Shown in pieces: positions 47,081 through 57,511 of a stretch of DNA of 64,000 bases. The position numbers and the translations under genes are program-made. Numbering within the stretch: position 1 is the stretch's first letter; every line of letters starts with the position of its first letter. The DNA comes from Pyrinomonadaceae bacterium. Lineage in GTDB: Bacteria > Acidobacteriota > Blastocatellia > Pyrinomonadales > Pyrinomonadaceae. The notes below the pieces were generated by a model, which was given only the letters and a program-made list of their open reading frames with translations, ran no database searches and was not told the DNA's origin. The stretch covers positions 124,001 through 188,000 of the forward strand of contig JAJQRF010000001.1 of NCBI GenBank assembly GCA_021228405.1, in the 5' to 3' direction.

Positions 47081-47304
47081 CCTCTGAAACCAGAGTTTTT
47101 TGATGTTTAAACACAGGAAAATTTCTTTCCAATTAGCCAGGTTTAAGAGAAACAAGAATTCTTCAAATTTTTCCGAAGAACCTCCAACTCTCATCATCAA
47201 CGATATTTTTATTAGAACATCATACAAACTGGAAAACTGTCATTTGCCTTACATTAACTCGAATTATTTGAAAGATTTCCGATAATTTACTCCAAAAAAA
47301 ATAT

Positions 47305-47337
47305 GAGTGCGGATCATAAATTTTATGATCCGCACTC
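47305..47337 (-). terminator. Terminator of the second TonB receptor
   Basis: A 13- to 16-bp perfect stem (GAGTGCGGATCAT with its complement) followed on the minus strand by a U-run (A7 at 47294-47300), 31 bp after the receptor stop. Confidence 0.85.
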
Positions 47338-47367
47338 AAGCGAGTATTCCAAAAAACTATTTAGTTT

Positions 47368-50300
47368 TTAGAACAAGAAACGAAATCCGAAACGAATTTC
47401 TCTCGGTGCCTGGAAAAGACTCGATCTTCTGTAACGCGGGTCTTCTCCGCCGCCCAACTCAGCGTTATTGATAAAGTTTACGATCGCTGATTGTGCCCCG
47501 TTGCGCTGGAATCTTGCAATTGCAAGGTTCAAAGCATTCGGCAGTTCGGATTCGGCTTCGGTTAACAATCCGAGTTCGGGTTCGACAAGGCTGAACGATG
47601 TTCCGTTAATGAACGTGAAACGATCGAGTTCGTTTGCCTGGTTGAACAAGTTCAGAATGTCAAATTCACCGACGATCGTGAAACGTCCGTCGCGTCCGAA
47701 ACGGTATTTATGACGAACCGCTACGTCAGATTGCGAAAACGTTTCCGTTCTGCCCAAATTGCCGCGTCCGAAAAGCGGAACGGTGTCTATGCCGAGAACG
47801 TCGATTTCGGTCGTTAACGGAGTTCCGCTCTGAACTGTCGAAAACAGCGAAAATTCGGTCGAGTTTCCGCCTAAACCGAAACGCTTGTTCCAATCGAGGC
47901 TGTATGCACCGTAGAATTTCAAAGCGTGCGGTCGGTCGGTCGGAAGTCTTCCGTTATCGGGTCCGCCTGCCGCCGTAAATCCGGCAAAAGGAAGATCGAA
48001 AAAGCGGTTGACGTTCGGGCTGACGCGTCCGTCTTCGTCGGAGCTCGCCAGACCTGAATAGTTACCGAACAAACGGCTGTATGTATAGTTAACGTTGAAG
48101 TAATAGTCCGAAGCAAAGCGTTTGTCGAGGCGAACTTCAAACGCATCGTATTTGCGTTCGGGTTGGAGCACCAAGAATCCGTTTGCTTCAGCAACCTGAC
48201 GCGCCAAACCGCGTCCCGGGTTTCCGATGATGTAAGCTTCGCCGCCGGTTGACGTTAAGAAACCTGCATCTTCGATGGCACGGTCAACTTGTTTATGCGT
48301 ATAGCGTCCGCTGACGAGGAAACCTGCGCCGAGGTCGCGTTCGACGTTGACCGTAAATTCGCTTTGACGGAACGCCTGAATGTCGGGATCGATCGCACCG
48401 AACTCGGCTCCCAAACCTGAGTTTGAAGGAATACGGCGGTCGATCTGACAACGCGATCTGCCGCTGCCCAAAAATCCTGTCTGCGGGCAAGCTCCGCCGA
48501 TCGGATCGGCAAAGTTTCCGATAATGAGTCCCGGTGTGAACGAAGTGAAAGCTCCGTCACCCGTGAAAATCTCGAAGTAATCGTCACGGAAGAATTCTCC
48601 ACCGAACGAACCGCGCGGCAGTTCATATTTGAAACGGTCGTAAAACCATCCGTAGAACGCCGAAATTTTCGTTTTGCCGTCGCCCGTTACGTCAAACGCA
48701 ACGCCGATGCGCGGAGCGATCTTGTCGCCGAAGTTGAATTCCAGATCAGGCGCACCTTCCGCAAAACTCGGAACGTTTTCGCGTTCGGCACGAACACCGA
48801 CGTTGATCGCCAGACGATTTACAGGTTGCCAGCGATCCTGAATAAAGATTCCCTGGTTATTGCTGCTGACATCGCCGCGGCGTGAAAAGCGTCTGAGCTG
48901 TCCCGAACCGATCGCACCGTCTGACGGTGTAATGTCGCGTCCTGCCAATTGTCCGATCGGAACACCGTATCTTAAGATGACCTGCGGAGTTTGAAGCTGG
49001 TCAACTTTATTGCTCAGACCGTTATACTGATAACCCCCCTTGAGTTCGTGACGACCGAAAAAGTTGCCGATATAGGTAATGTCGGCATCGACCGTGTCGC
49101 GTGTCGAAGCGTCATAAAGAAGCTGTTGCAAAACGGGAACGCCGTTCGATTGACCGATCGCACATCCTGCTTCCGCCGGCGGAGTCTGGGTACTCAACGT
49201 ACTGCACGAGAAACGCACCGGACCAACTGCCGGCACGCCGTATGAATCCAATTTTTCATTCAAAAAGTTATGTCCGCCGCGAACGCTTAAGATCAAAGAG
49301 TTCGACGGAGTCCAAACGATTTGTCCGGTTGTCTGGTTTGCATTCTGGCGACCGCCGCGTTGATTTTGAAACGCCGCGCCCGTCAATAAGCCTGTCGTGC
49401 CGCCGAAATTGGCTGACGGAACAGGATCGAACAAAGTGTTGAATCCGGGCAGGATACCTTCCTGAACAATCGGGTTGTAGGTAAACGTTCCGGTCACGCG
49501 AAGATTTTGAAAAACCTGCGCGTCAAGACGCGCAAAGGCATATTCTCTCGTGATCTTCTGTCTGTAAGTTTCCGTTGAAACCAACGCATTCGTAGTCGGA
49601 TTTAAAGTTCTGATCGTTCTTTCGCTGACCAGATACTGCGGCGAATATGCACCGAAGAACCAGAAACGATCTTTGATGATCGGACCGCTAAAGGTTGCGA
49701 CGGGAAACACGTCCGTTCCGCGATCACGCTCGGGGTTGATATAAGTTCCGTCACCCAAAGGCGATAAAAACTGTCTTTGCGCCGGCTGTAAACGGCTCGG
49801 ACGAAACTGCATTCCGAATTCACCGTGGAAATCGTTTGCACCGCCGCGTGTCACAACGTTGATTACGCCGCCCGTCGCGCCGCCGAATTCGGCTTCAAAA
49901 CCCGAAGATTTAACCTGTACTTCCTGAACTAAAGAGAAGGGAAGGTTAAAGTTGTTGTTCAGAACGCCCGTTCTGAAGTTGGTTACTTCCTGTCCGTCAA
50001 TAATGAAAGTGTTTTCCGAACCGCTCGAACCGTCGATTTGAAATCCGCCCCCTAACGGCTCGTTTCTGACTGCCGGAGCAACCTGCAAAAGCGAAGTAAA
50101 GTTTGTTCCTTTCGGAAGCAATTCGGCAGTTTGCGCCGTGATGTTGGTCTGAATTTTCGTATCTGCCGGGTCGATTGCGACCACGTCGCTTCCCGAAACG
50201 TCAACGACCACATTTTGACCGCCTACCGACAGACTAATATCCACGGGCGTGTTTTTCCCCAGAACGACCTGAACATTATTCAAAGTCGTTCCGCTGAAAC

Positions 50301-50592
50301 CCGTTCCGGCATCGACCGTGATCGTGTAAAAGCCGGGCGGAACTTCCAGAACTCTGAAAAATCCTTCATCGTCGGACGTAACATCTCTCTTGAAACCGAT
50401 GGTTACGTCAGGACGCGCCCCGCTACTGCTCGAAACGCTCGAAATCGATATTTTGGCATTCGGAACAACGGCACCGTTCGGGTCGCGAACGCGCCCTTCG
50501 ATACCGCCCGCTCTTTCCTGAGCAAATGCCGATAATGCTCCGAATACGAATAAAGCACATATAAAAGCTATTTTTGCTTTAATTCTTAACAT
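47368..50592 (-). CDS. TonB-dependent receptor, Oar-like with carboxypeptidase regulatory domain
   Basis: A 1074-residue outer-membrane receptor. Signal peptide (ending SAFAQ), CarboxypepD_reg-like domain (GGIEGRVRDPNGAVVPNAKI ... PGFYTITVDAG), a plug (AELLPKGTNFTSLLQVAP) and a barrel ending IRFGFRFLF. AAGGAGAA precedes the ATG. It is larger in the extracellular loops than typical TonB receptors, as usual for this Acidobacteriota family. It is about 6 kb from the GH13 lipoprotein genes; its substrate is unknown. Confidence 0.9.
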   Translation of the reverse strand: MLRIKAKIAFICALFVFGALSAFAQERAGGIEGRVRDPNGAVVPNAKISISSVSSSSGARPDVTIGFKRDVTSDDEGFFRVLEVPPGFYTITVDAGTGFSGTTLNNVQVVLGKNTPVDISLSVGGQNVVVDVSGSDVVAIDPADTKIQTNITAQTAELLPKGTNFTSLLQVAPAVRNEPLGGGFQIDGSSGSENTFIIDGQEVTNFRTGVLNNNFNLPFSLVQEVQVKSSGFEAEFGGATGGVINVVTRGGANDFHGEFGMQFRPSRLQPAQRQFLSPLGDGTYINPERDRGTDVFPVATFSGPIIKDRFWFFGAYSPQYLVSERTIRTLNPTTNALVSTETYRQKITREYAFARLDAQVFQNLRVTGTFTYNPIVQEGILPGFNTLFDPVPSANFGGTTGLLTGAAFQNQRGGRQNANQTTGQIVWTPSNSLILSVRGGHNFLNEKLDSYGVPAVGPVRFSCSTLSTQTPPAEAGCAIGQSNGVPVLQQLLYDASTRDTVDADITYIGNFFGRHELKGGYQYNGLSNKVDQLQTPQVILRYGVPIGQLAGRDITPSDGAIGSGQLRRFSRRGDVSSNNQGIFIQDRWQPVNRLAINVGVRAERENVPSFAEGAPDLEFNFGDKIAPRIGVAFDVTGDGKTKISAFYGWFYDRFKYELPRGSFGGEFFRDDYFEIFTGDGAFTSFTPGLIIGNFADPIGGACPQTGFLGSGRSRCQIDRRIPSNSGLGAEFGAIDPDIQAFRQSEFTVNVERDLGAGFLVSGRYTHKQVDRAIEDAGFLTSTGGEAYIIGNPGRGLARQVAEANGFLVLQPERKYDAFEVRLDKRFASDYYFNVNYTYSRLFGNYSGLASSDEDGRVSPNVNRFFDLPFAGFTAAGGPDNGRLPTDRPHALKFYGAYSLDWNKRFGLGGNSTEFSLFSTVQSGTPLTTEIDVLGIDTVPLFGRGNLGRTETFSQSDVAVRHKYRFGRDGRFTIVGEFDILNLFNQANELDRFTFINGTSFSLVEPELGLLTEAESELPNALNLAIARFQRNGAQSAIVNFINNAELGGGEDPRYRRSSLFQAPREIRFGFRFLF

Positions 50593-51102
50593 AAATTCTC
50601 CTTGTATTTAAACATAAATCCTTTTTTGTATTTGACAGATATTGCAGTCTTTGAGGGTGAATGAATTAAGGGGATACGATTCACAAACCACAACCGCACA
50701 GGGATTTTCCGAATAAAAAACTGCCTAACTGATTACACTTAAAACTTCAATCGAATCAGCCAGACAGCCTCAAAAAATCCCAATTTCATCCAATGTTTTT
50801 GGAAATAAAACTCTTAAGAGAATTTAATTCTTACGTGCCCGCTCTTTCTGTAAGATAGCTGACATAAGGATAAAAAAATCAGATATTCTTATCGAAAAGA
50901 CTTTGTAAGATTAATTTTATTTATAAATTTTAAGATTTGCGGGGCTTTTCAAGATAACCGAAAGTTTCTCAGTTACCTTGAAAAGCTAAAATAAACAGGC
51001 GAAAAATGTTATTTGAGGCGAAGAAATTACTCAAAATCGCGTTGAAAGAAATGTCCGATGCGAAAACTGTTTCAAAATGGAAAATTGAAATGATTTCAAA
51101 AA
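50593..51102. other. Intergenic region upstream of the second receptor
   Basis: AT-rich DNA between the adhesin-like gene and the receptor. A 15-bp hairpin with one wobble (GCTTTTCAAG.. at 50944-50958 with 50972-50986) lies here, about 117 bp after the adhesin stop. It lacks a U-run and could be a weak terminator. The receptor promoter should be near 50620-50750. No gene seen. Confidence 0.5.
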
Positions 51103-53661
51103 TTATTGTCTGACGAAAGCATTCGGTGTCGGCAGATCGCCATTCGTTCCGAACGCTTGCGCCGTAAATCCGTTTGTCGAACGAAGCAGATACCAAGTTC
51201 CGTCTGACGGACGATAAACGCCGATGTCAGCTTTTCCGTCGCCGTCGTAATCAGCCGCAACGGGATTATCCGAAACAATTCCAAATGCTATTCCGGCAAA
51301 CGAATTGTTTGACGAATTTAATAAATACCAATTCCCGTTTCGATAAACCGCAATGTCGGTTTTTCCGTCGCCGTCGTAATCGGCGGGCACTAATTTGTCG
51401 GTTGAAATGCCGAAATTTACGGCACTAAATCCATTGGTGCTTTGATTTAAATACCAAACTCCACTGCGAAAAACAGCAAGATCGGATTTTCCGTCGCCGT
51501 CGTAATCTGCCGGAACGGGCGTATCGAAAACCGAACCCCAGGTTTCGACTCGCGGAGTATTATTCCCGCTTTGCAAAATCAAAAATCTCGTCGGTTCGGA
51601 AAGCGCATCCGTGCGGCGGAAAACGGCAAGATCGGCTTTCCCGTCGCCGTCGTAATCTGCCGGAACGGGCGTATCGAAAATAATTGCCTGTTCCTGATTT
51701 GACGCACCCCAAACTGTGCTCCGGAACGTGTTGTCGGAACTTTGCAGAATATACCACGAACTGTTTGCGCCGATTCTAAAAACCGCAATGTCGGTTTTTC
51801 CGTCGCCGTCATAGTCGGCGGGCACGATTTTGTCAGTTGAAATACCGAAATTAGTTGCCGAAAATGAATTATTGGAACTATTCGAGATAAACCAGCTTCC
51901 CGCATTCGGACGAAAAACGGAAACGTCCGCCTTTCCGTCGCCGTCGTAATCGAATTTTGCCGACGAAATTCCCGCCTGACTTATATTTACGGTTTTCGCG
52001 CCGATCGTCAGAGTCGTATTTCTGACGTTTCGCGTCAAGTTTGGAAGAATATTAAAAGTAGCGGTTCCGTTTCCGCTTTGCTGATTTGACGTAATCACGA
52101 GCCAAGCGGCGTTTGAAACGGCTTGCCAACTGCAATTCGCTCCCGCCGTCACGCCAACGCTTCCCTGTCCGCCGTTTGCCGGAAAACTCAGATTCGTTTG
52201 GGAGATCGAAGTCGGACAGCCCGAACCCTGCTGAATCTGAAAAGTGCGCGGATTAAATCCGTCAGTAACCGAAATCAAACCCGTTCTGCCCGCGCCTGTG
52301 TTCGGTGCGACCGTAAAATTAACCGTTCCGTTCCCGACACCGTTTGTCGGCGAATTGATCGTAATAAATGAATTGCTCGTTGAAACCGTCCAGCCGCAAC
52401 CTGTCGGGATATTTATATTGAAAGAACCGCTTCCGCCTTCGACAGGAAACGATTGCACGGTCGGATTGACACTGAAAACGCACGCACTCACCGAGCTTTG
52501 AATATCCAGACTCCAACCGCTGGCGATCTGTCCCGCATTATTTCCCTGATCGTCCACAACATAGAGCGACCAGTTTCCGTTCGGATTGCTTCCGACAAAT
52601 GCGGAAAGCGAGTTTCCGTCCGTCGAACCTTGCGGCGCGGGCGATGGAAATGTGTCCGTTTCGCCGTAATTTGCAGGTTTGTAAATCCCTGTCGTCAAAG
52701 CCGATTCGTCGGGCAAAACATTCGCCGCCGAATCGGTAAACGTGAGCGTTGTGTTGCTGACAGGCGTGTTTCCGCCTGCATCCGACATCAAAACGATCTT
52801 TCGACCGTTCGGCGCGACCAGTAAAACATCGACATCGTCGGGAAAATTATGCGAAAAATTTTCCAAAGTAACCGAAACGCCCGTTATCAAACCCGTCAAA
52901 CCCGAAATCTGAATCTGGCTCGGATAAGGATTCGCGGCTCCCGAATCGGGCACGGTAATGCCAAAAGAGTTTGCTCCCGTCGCATTGGTTTCAAGCGTGA
53001 CCGAATCGATCCACCAACCTTCGTTTGCGAAACTTTCATTTGACCCGAAACGCCAGCGAAGCTGAATCGTTTGCCCGAATGTGCTCGAAGGCAATCGAAC
53101 GGAAGTCAGGACGAAATTGTTTTGCGTCGCGCCGCTCCACGCGAAACGACCGCCGAGCGGATTCGAGGAATTGTTCAGCGTCGAAGTGTAACCGCCCGTG
53201 ATGAAAGTTCCGCCCGCCAGAAGAATGTCCTGAAATTGTCCGTTCCCGATCTTTATCTCCAAAACTCCGCCGTCCCACGTATTTTCAACGACGTATTTCT
53301 GCCAAAAATTTAAGGTCGAGTTCGTTCCCGTCACCAGAATCGGCGGCGAAATAAGCTCCGAAGAACCTGTCGTCGCAGGATTCGGCGTGAAAATGGCGTT
53401 CGGAGAACTGAGGTTGAAATTAGAAACCGTCGCAAAATTAACGCCCGCGCCGGTCGAACTCGTCGTCCAACCCGCCGGAATTTGCGGACTCGTGAGGCTG
53501 TCAAAATGTTCCTGATAACGAACCACGCCGACCAACGATTCGGGCTGTTCCGCCTGCGCCGCCGAATCTTTCGGAAATCTTGCAAATAAAATGAATACAA
53601 TAATTAAAATTAAAGCGGTAAATAAAAATCGGGCGGTTTTAAGCATAAAAAATTTCGGCAT
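51103..53661 (-). CDS. Large secreted adhesin-like protein: P-domain, BACON and VCBS repeats
   Basis: An 852-residue exported protein. The hydrophobic signal/anchor (residues ~8-26) is followed by a MAM-like concanavalin domain (~45-230), a proprotein-convertase P-domain (~240-385: VDVLLVAPNGRKIVLMSD ... ASGWSLDI) and two BACON-like domains (~390-480, ~485-560, with CxWTV patterns). Six ~45-residue VCBS blades follow, each opening with DYDGDGK and ending in VFRx/VYRx. The start may be residue 6 (MLKTA) instead. P-domains and BACON suggest glycan or peptide binding at the surface. No protease or hydrolase site is visible. Confidence 0.8.
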   Translation of the reverse strand: MPKFFMLKTARFLFTALILIIVFILFARFPKDSAAQAEQPESLVGVVRYQEHFDSLTSPQIPAGWTTSSTGAGVNFATVSNFNLSSPNAIFTPNPATTGSSELISPPILVTGTNSTLNFWQKYVVENTWDGGVLEIKIGNGQFQDILLAGGTFITGGYTSTLNNSSNPLGGRFAWSGATQNNFVLTSVRLPSSTFGQTIQLRWRFGSNESFANEGWWIDSVTLETNATGANSFGITVPDSGAANPYPSQIQISGLTGLITGVSVTLENFSHNFPDDVDVLLVAPNGRKIVLMSDAGGNTPVSNTTLTFTDSAANVLPDESALTTGIYKPANYGETDTFPSPAPQGSTDGNSLSAFVGSNPNGNWSLYVVDDQGNNAGQIASGWSLDIQSSVSACVFSVNPTVQSFPVEGGSGSFNINIPTGCGWTVSTSNSFITINSPTNGVGNGTVNFTVAPNTGAGRTGLISVTDGFNPRTFQIQQGSGCPTSISQTNLSFPANGGQGSVGVTAGANCSWQAVSNAAWLVITSNQQSGNGTATFNILPNLTRNVRNTTLTIGAKTVNISQAGISSAKFDYDGDGKADVSVFRPNAGSWFISNSSNNSFSATNFGISTDKIVPADYDGDGKTDIAVFRIGANSSWYILQSSDNTFRSTVWGASNQEQAIIFDTPVPADYDGDGKADLAVFRRTDALSEPTRFLILQSGNNTPRVETWGSVFDTPVPADYDGDGKSDLAVFRSGVWYLNQSTNGFSAVNFGISTDKLVPADYDGDGKTDIAVYRNGNWYLLNSSNNSFAGIAFGIVSDNPVAADYDGDGKADIGVYRPSDGTWYLLRSTNGFTAQAFGTNGDLPTPNAFVRQ

Positions 53662-53865
53662 CGGTTAGAAAAAAATCTCGGAACGGGATAAATTGATGTC
53701 TAAAAGTTAAATTCATATTCTTTGATTTGTCAATAAATATCGAAGAAATCTTGCATTTTTTATTTAAATTGATATATGATTATTGACTTCAAAACATCAG
53801 TTTGTGACGCGTTCTGTTCACAATCTTTTTTCCAGTTATCCGCTTTCGACTTTGAGGAAAATTTA

Positions 53866-56031
53866 ATGCCGGGTTTTTCTGTTAATCGTCTGATATTTCG
53901 TTCAATAATTAGTTGTCTGTTCGTTTTCGCTTTCACGTTTTTCGCTTTTGCCGCAAATCTGCCCGAAGACGCGCCGATTCTTATCAGTCAACCTGATTCG
54001 ACTCGTGCGCTGACCGCCGGAAAGACGCGGAAAGGGTTGGATTATTCGCTGAATGTCTTTCCCGCCGAAGGTAAAACGCGAATAACCTTGTTCGTTACAA
54101 ACATCGAACTGCTGAAAAACGAAGGCGCAAACGCTTTTCGCGTCGATGCGCAGGATTCGCGCTATTTTCGCTATCCGATGCGCGTCATTTCGCTCGAACC
54201 GCTTGCCGACCGCCCGTGGGTTTACGCGCTGACCGTCCAACTTCACGGTCAGATGGGAAATGTCGGCGATGTTTTAATCAGAGCGAACTGGCGCGGCGTT
54301 GCGAGCAACCGGGTGCGCGTTTCGATCGGTTATCAGGGCGGAAAAATCTCCGATGATGAAGGTTCGGTTCCGACTCCGATGCCCGAAAAGCCTGTCGTTA
54401 AGGAACAAACCGCTAATCTGGTCGGATTGCCGTGGACGGGCGACCGCGTTCGCTTTATGCAGCAAGCGACCTTCGGCGCAAATGCCGCCCTCGAATCGCG
54501 TCTGCGCCGCATCACTTATTCGACCTGGCTCAATGAACAGATGGAAGAAAAACGCGATGCAAACGGTGCAATTCGTTATTCGACATTCCCGTATCCCGTT
54601 TTGACGCTCCAGCCGACATCGCCCGCAACGAACTGCGGAGTAACTTGTTTACGCGATAATTATTCGATGTATCCGCTCCAAAACTGGTTTTTCCGTGAAG
54701 CTCTTTACGGTGAAGATCAACAGCTTCGCCGCCGAGTTTCGTGGGCTTTGAGCCAAATCTGGGTCGTTTCGGGACGCGAAACGATTCAGCCGTCGCGAAT
54801 GCTTCCTTATCTTAAGATTTTAGATCGTAACGCCTTCGGAAATTACCGCGATCTGATGCGCGAAATGACTTTGAATCCGGCGATGGGAAATTATCTGGAT
54901 ATGGCGATCTCGACGCGCCAAAGCCCGAATGAAAACTACGCCCGCGAGATTTTACAGCTTTTTTCCGTCGGTCTTTATCAACTGAATCAAGACGGAACCG
55001 TAAAAACCGACGCACAGGGAAATCCGTTTCCGACCTACGATCAAAACGTCGTCAACGGGTTTACGAAAGTTTTTACAGGCTGGTCATTCTGTGAAACGAC
55101 GGCGGCTTGTCCGAATCGAACGGTCAATGCCGTCAACTTTATCGATGATCTTTTGCTGAATCCGAACAACCACGACACGACCGAAAAACAACTTCTGAAT
55201 TATCCCGGCGCGGTTTCCACAATTCCCGCCGGACTTTCGGGCGACGAAGATTTGGATCGTGCTTTGGACAATATTTTTTATCATCCGAATGTTGCGCCGT
55301 TTGTCAGTAAAATTCTGATTCAACAATTGGTTACGAGCAATCCGACACCCGCTTACGTCGGTCGCGTTTCGGCAGTTTTCAATAACAACGGAAACAATGT
55401 TCGCGGCGATCTGAAAGCGGTCATCCGCGCCATCCTGCTCGACCCCGAAGCGCGCGGAAACTTAAAGACCGATCCCGATTACGGTCATCTGCGTGAGCCT
55501 GTTTTACTGGTGTCGAATATTTTGCGTCCGAACGATGCGACTTCAAACGCAAATGCCGCCGGAAATTGCAACAATCAGAGCGACGGCGTTTTGAACGGAG
55601 CAACGAGTGCTTTAGATCAGGACGTTTTCAATCCGCCGAGCGTTTTCAACTACTATCCGCTCACTTACGTTCTGCAAAATACCGATCTGCACGCGCCCGA
55701 ATTCGGAATTTTCTCGACCGGAACTGCCCTGAAACGTCCGAATTTCATTAATCAGATGGTTTTCGGAACGGGAATCGAACGCTCGGCAAATTCGCCTTGC
55801 GGAACGAAAATAAACATTACGCGCTGGCAAAATCTTGCCGCTTCCGACGCGACGGGCGCAGGTTTAGTTGACGGTTTGAACCGGGAACTTCTGCATAATT
55901 CGATGTCGCCGCAAGTACGCACGCATATTATGCAAGCCGTTCAAGCGGTTGCGCCGACGAATACGTTAAAACGTGCTCAGACGGCGATTTATTTGGTAAC
56001 GACTGCGCCGCAGTTTCAAATTCAGAGATAA
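53866..56031 (+). CDS. DUF1800-family protein
   Basis: A 721-residue exported protein. The in-frame codons before 53866 lack a ribosome site, whereas GAGGAAAA precedes this ATG and a signal peptide follows (FVFAFTFFAFAA). The DUF1800 core starts near residue 210 (MQQATFGANAALESRL), with DNYSMYPLQNWFFREALYG and MGNYLDMAIS as family landmarks. DUF1800 and DUF1501 are almost always paired; the function is unknown. It is followed after 14 bp by DUF1501, so the two form an operon. Divergent from the adhesin-like gene. Confidence 0.88.
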   Translation: MPGFSVNRLIFRSIISCLFVFAFTFFAFAANLPEDAPILISQPDSTRALTAGKTRKGLDYSLNVFPAEGKTRITLFVTNIELLKNEGANAFRVDAQDSRYFRYPMRVISLEPLADRPWVYALTVQLHGQMGNVGDVLIRANWRGVASNRVRVSIGYQGGKISDDEGSVPTPMPEKPVVKEQTANLVGLPWTGDRVRFMQQATFGANAALESRLRRITYSTWLNEQMEEKRDANGAIRYSTFPYPVLTLQPTSPATNCGVTCLRDNYSMYPLQNWFFREALYGEDQQLRRRVSWALSQIWVVSGRETIQPSRMLPYLKILDRNAFGNYRDLMREMTLNPAMGNYLDMAISTRQSPNENYAREILQLFSVGLYQLNQDGTVKTDAQGNPFPTYDQNVVNGFTKVFTGWSFCETTAACPNRTVNAVNFIDDLLLNPNNHDTTEKQLLNYPGAVSTIPAGLSGDEDLDRALDNIFYHPNVAPFVSKILIQQLVTSNPTPAYVGRVSAVFNNNGNNVRGDLKAVIRAILLDPEARGNLKTDPDYGHLREPVLLVSNILRPNDATSNANAAGNCNNQSDGVLNGATSALDQDVFNPPSVFNYYPLTYVLQNTDLHAPEFGIFSTGTALKRPNFINQMVFGTGIERSANSPCGTKINITRWQNLAASDATGAGLVDGLNRELLHNSMSPQVRTHIMQAVQAVAPTNTLKRAQTAIYLVTTAPQFQIQR

Positions 56032-56045
56032 AATTTTTTAAGAAA

Positions 56046-57461
56046 ATGAAAGAATCAAGAAGAGAATTTATCGGGAAATCCTGCCGCGCTTTGACAATGA
56101 CGGCACTTGCTTCGCAGATGTCACATTTCGGTTTGGTAAGTGCGTTAGCGCAGAAGAAAGCTGAAGCCGATAATGGTGCAAGTGATTATAAGGCTTTGGT
56201 TTGCGTCTTTCTAAACGGCGGTAACGACAGCAATAATATGGTCGTTCCGAAACATTCGGCTGGCTACGCCGAATACAATGCGGCGCGCGGTCCGCAAGGT
56301 TTGGCGATTCCGCTGGCAAATCTTCTTTCGGTCACGCCGCCGAGCTTAGGTTTGGAATTCGGTCTGCATCCTTCTTTGACCGAAATGCAACAGCTTTGGA
56401 ATCAAAATAAATTCGCGGTCGTCTGCAACGTCGGAACGCTCGTTCAGCCGATCACGAAAGCGCAATATTTGTCCGGCGCACCGCGTCCCGAACAACTTTT
56501 TTCGCATTCCGATCAAGTCGCGCAATTTCGCACCGCGATTTCCAATTCAAATAATTCGACAACCGGTTGGGGAGGAAGGCTTGCCGATCGCACGACTCCG
56601 CTCAATTCAGGCGGCGCGATTCCGATGGTAACTTCGATCGCAGGTGTCACGGTTTTCAGCAATGGTGCAACAACTTCGCCATTGATCGTCGAACCTTCGC
56701 CGACCCCTTTGAATCAGGTTTTGACTTTGAACGGTTTCGGCACGACTTCCGACGAACTCGCGCGGAAAACCGCAATGCAAAAGATTCGCAACGAAGATTT
56801 GGATAAAACTTTGGTTCAAAAAGCCGCGTTTTTGACTCAACAAGCCGTAAATGTCAGCGAACAGCTCAACGGCGATCCGGCTTTGACGGTGACTTTTCCG
56901 AATACGACGCTCGGAAATCAGCTTCGGCAAGTGGCGAAATTGATGAAATTCCGCACTCAACTCAATATGAGCCGACAGATTTTCTTTGTTCAGCTTCCCG
57001 GTTTCGATACGCACGTATCGCAAATCCCGGGACAAGGCGCACTTTTGACGCAGTTCAGCCAAGCGATGAAAGCTTTTTACGATGAAACCGTCGCGCAAGG
57101 AATTTCGGGAAGCGTAACGACATTTACGATGTCGGATTTCAGTCGCACTTTGAATCCGGCAGGTGCTCTTACTAATGTCGGCAGCGATCACGCTTGGGCT
57201 GGTCATCATTTCGTGATGGGCGATGCGGTCGCGGGCGGAAATTTCTACGGCAGACCGACGGCGAACGGCTCAATTTTTCCGACCTTGGTCAACAACGGTC
57301 CCGATGATGTCAGCACACGCGGACGTTTCGTGCCGACGGTTTCGGTCGAAATGTATGCGGCGACCTTGGCGCGTTGGTTCGGTCTGAACGACGCTGAAAT
57401 GTCGTTGGTTTTCCCGTTTATCAACAATTTCCCGACATCCAATCTCGGATTTATGATGTAA
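56046..57461 (+). CDS. DUF1501 protein with Tat signal
   Basis: A 471-residue protein with a twin-arginine signal (SRREFIGK, residues 5-12), so it is exported folded. The sulfatase-like alpha/beta domain of DUF1501 follows (VCVFLNGGNDSNNMVVP, HSDQVAQF, PGFDTHVSQ, SDHAWAGHHFVMG); Asp/His residues in these motifs resemble alkaline-phosphatase-superfamily metal sites. It is the partner of the DUF1800 gene 14 bp upstream. Confidence 0.9.
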   Translation: MKESRREFIGKSCRALTMTALASQMSHFGLVSALAQKKAEADNGASDYKALVCVFLNGGNDSNNMVVPKHSAGYAEYNAARGPQGLAIPLANLLSVTPPSLGLEFGLHPSLTEMQQLWNQNKFAVVCNVGTLVQPITKAQYLSGAPRPEQLFSHSDQVAQFRTAISNSNNSTTGWGGRLADRTTPLNSGGAIPMVTSIAGVTVFSNGATTSPLIVEPSPTPLNQVLTLNGFGTTSDELARKTAMQKIRNEDLDKTLVQKAAFLTQQAVNVSEQLNGDPALTVTFPNTTLGNQLRQVAKLMKFRTQLNMSRQIFFVQLPGFDTHVSQIPGQGALLTQFSQAMKAFYDETVAQGISGSVTTFTMSDFSRTLNPAGALTNVGSDHAWAGHHFVMGDAVAGGNFYGRPTANGSIFPTLVNNGPDDVSTRGRFVPTVSVEMYAATLARWFGLNDAEMSLVFPFINNFPTSNLGFMM

Positions 57462-57463
57462 AG

Positions 57464-57501
57464 AAAAAAGCCGATTGCAACTGAATTCAATCGGCTTTTT
57501 T
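57464..57501. terminator. Bidirectional intrinsic terminator
   Basis: A perfect 14-bp stem (AAAAAAGCCGATTG with its complement, 10-nt loop) immediately after the DUF1501 stop; T-runs on both strands let it serve the convergent gene at 57512 as well. Confidence 0.9.
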
Positions 57502-57511
57502 AATTTAATTT

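Larger units (their letters stand above)
46913..47367. other. Intergenic region with two minus-strand hairpins
   Basis: Between the fusion gene's start and the receptor's stop. It contains two hairpins with downstream T-runs on the minus strand (see the next two entries) and about 220 bp between them with no recognised gene; a 61-codon plus-strand frame there is not convincing. Confidence 0.45.

Noticed and set aside
47100-47285. Plus-strand frame of 61 codons
   Set aside because: No convincing ribosome site or recognisable domain; it lies in AT-rich DNA between two minus-strand terminators.
53776-53865. Longer start for the DUF1800 gene
   Set aside because: No ribosome site; the start at 53866 with GAGGAAAA leads straight into a signal peptide.
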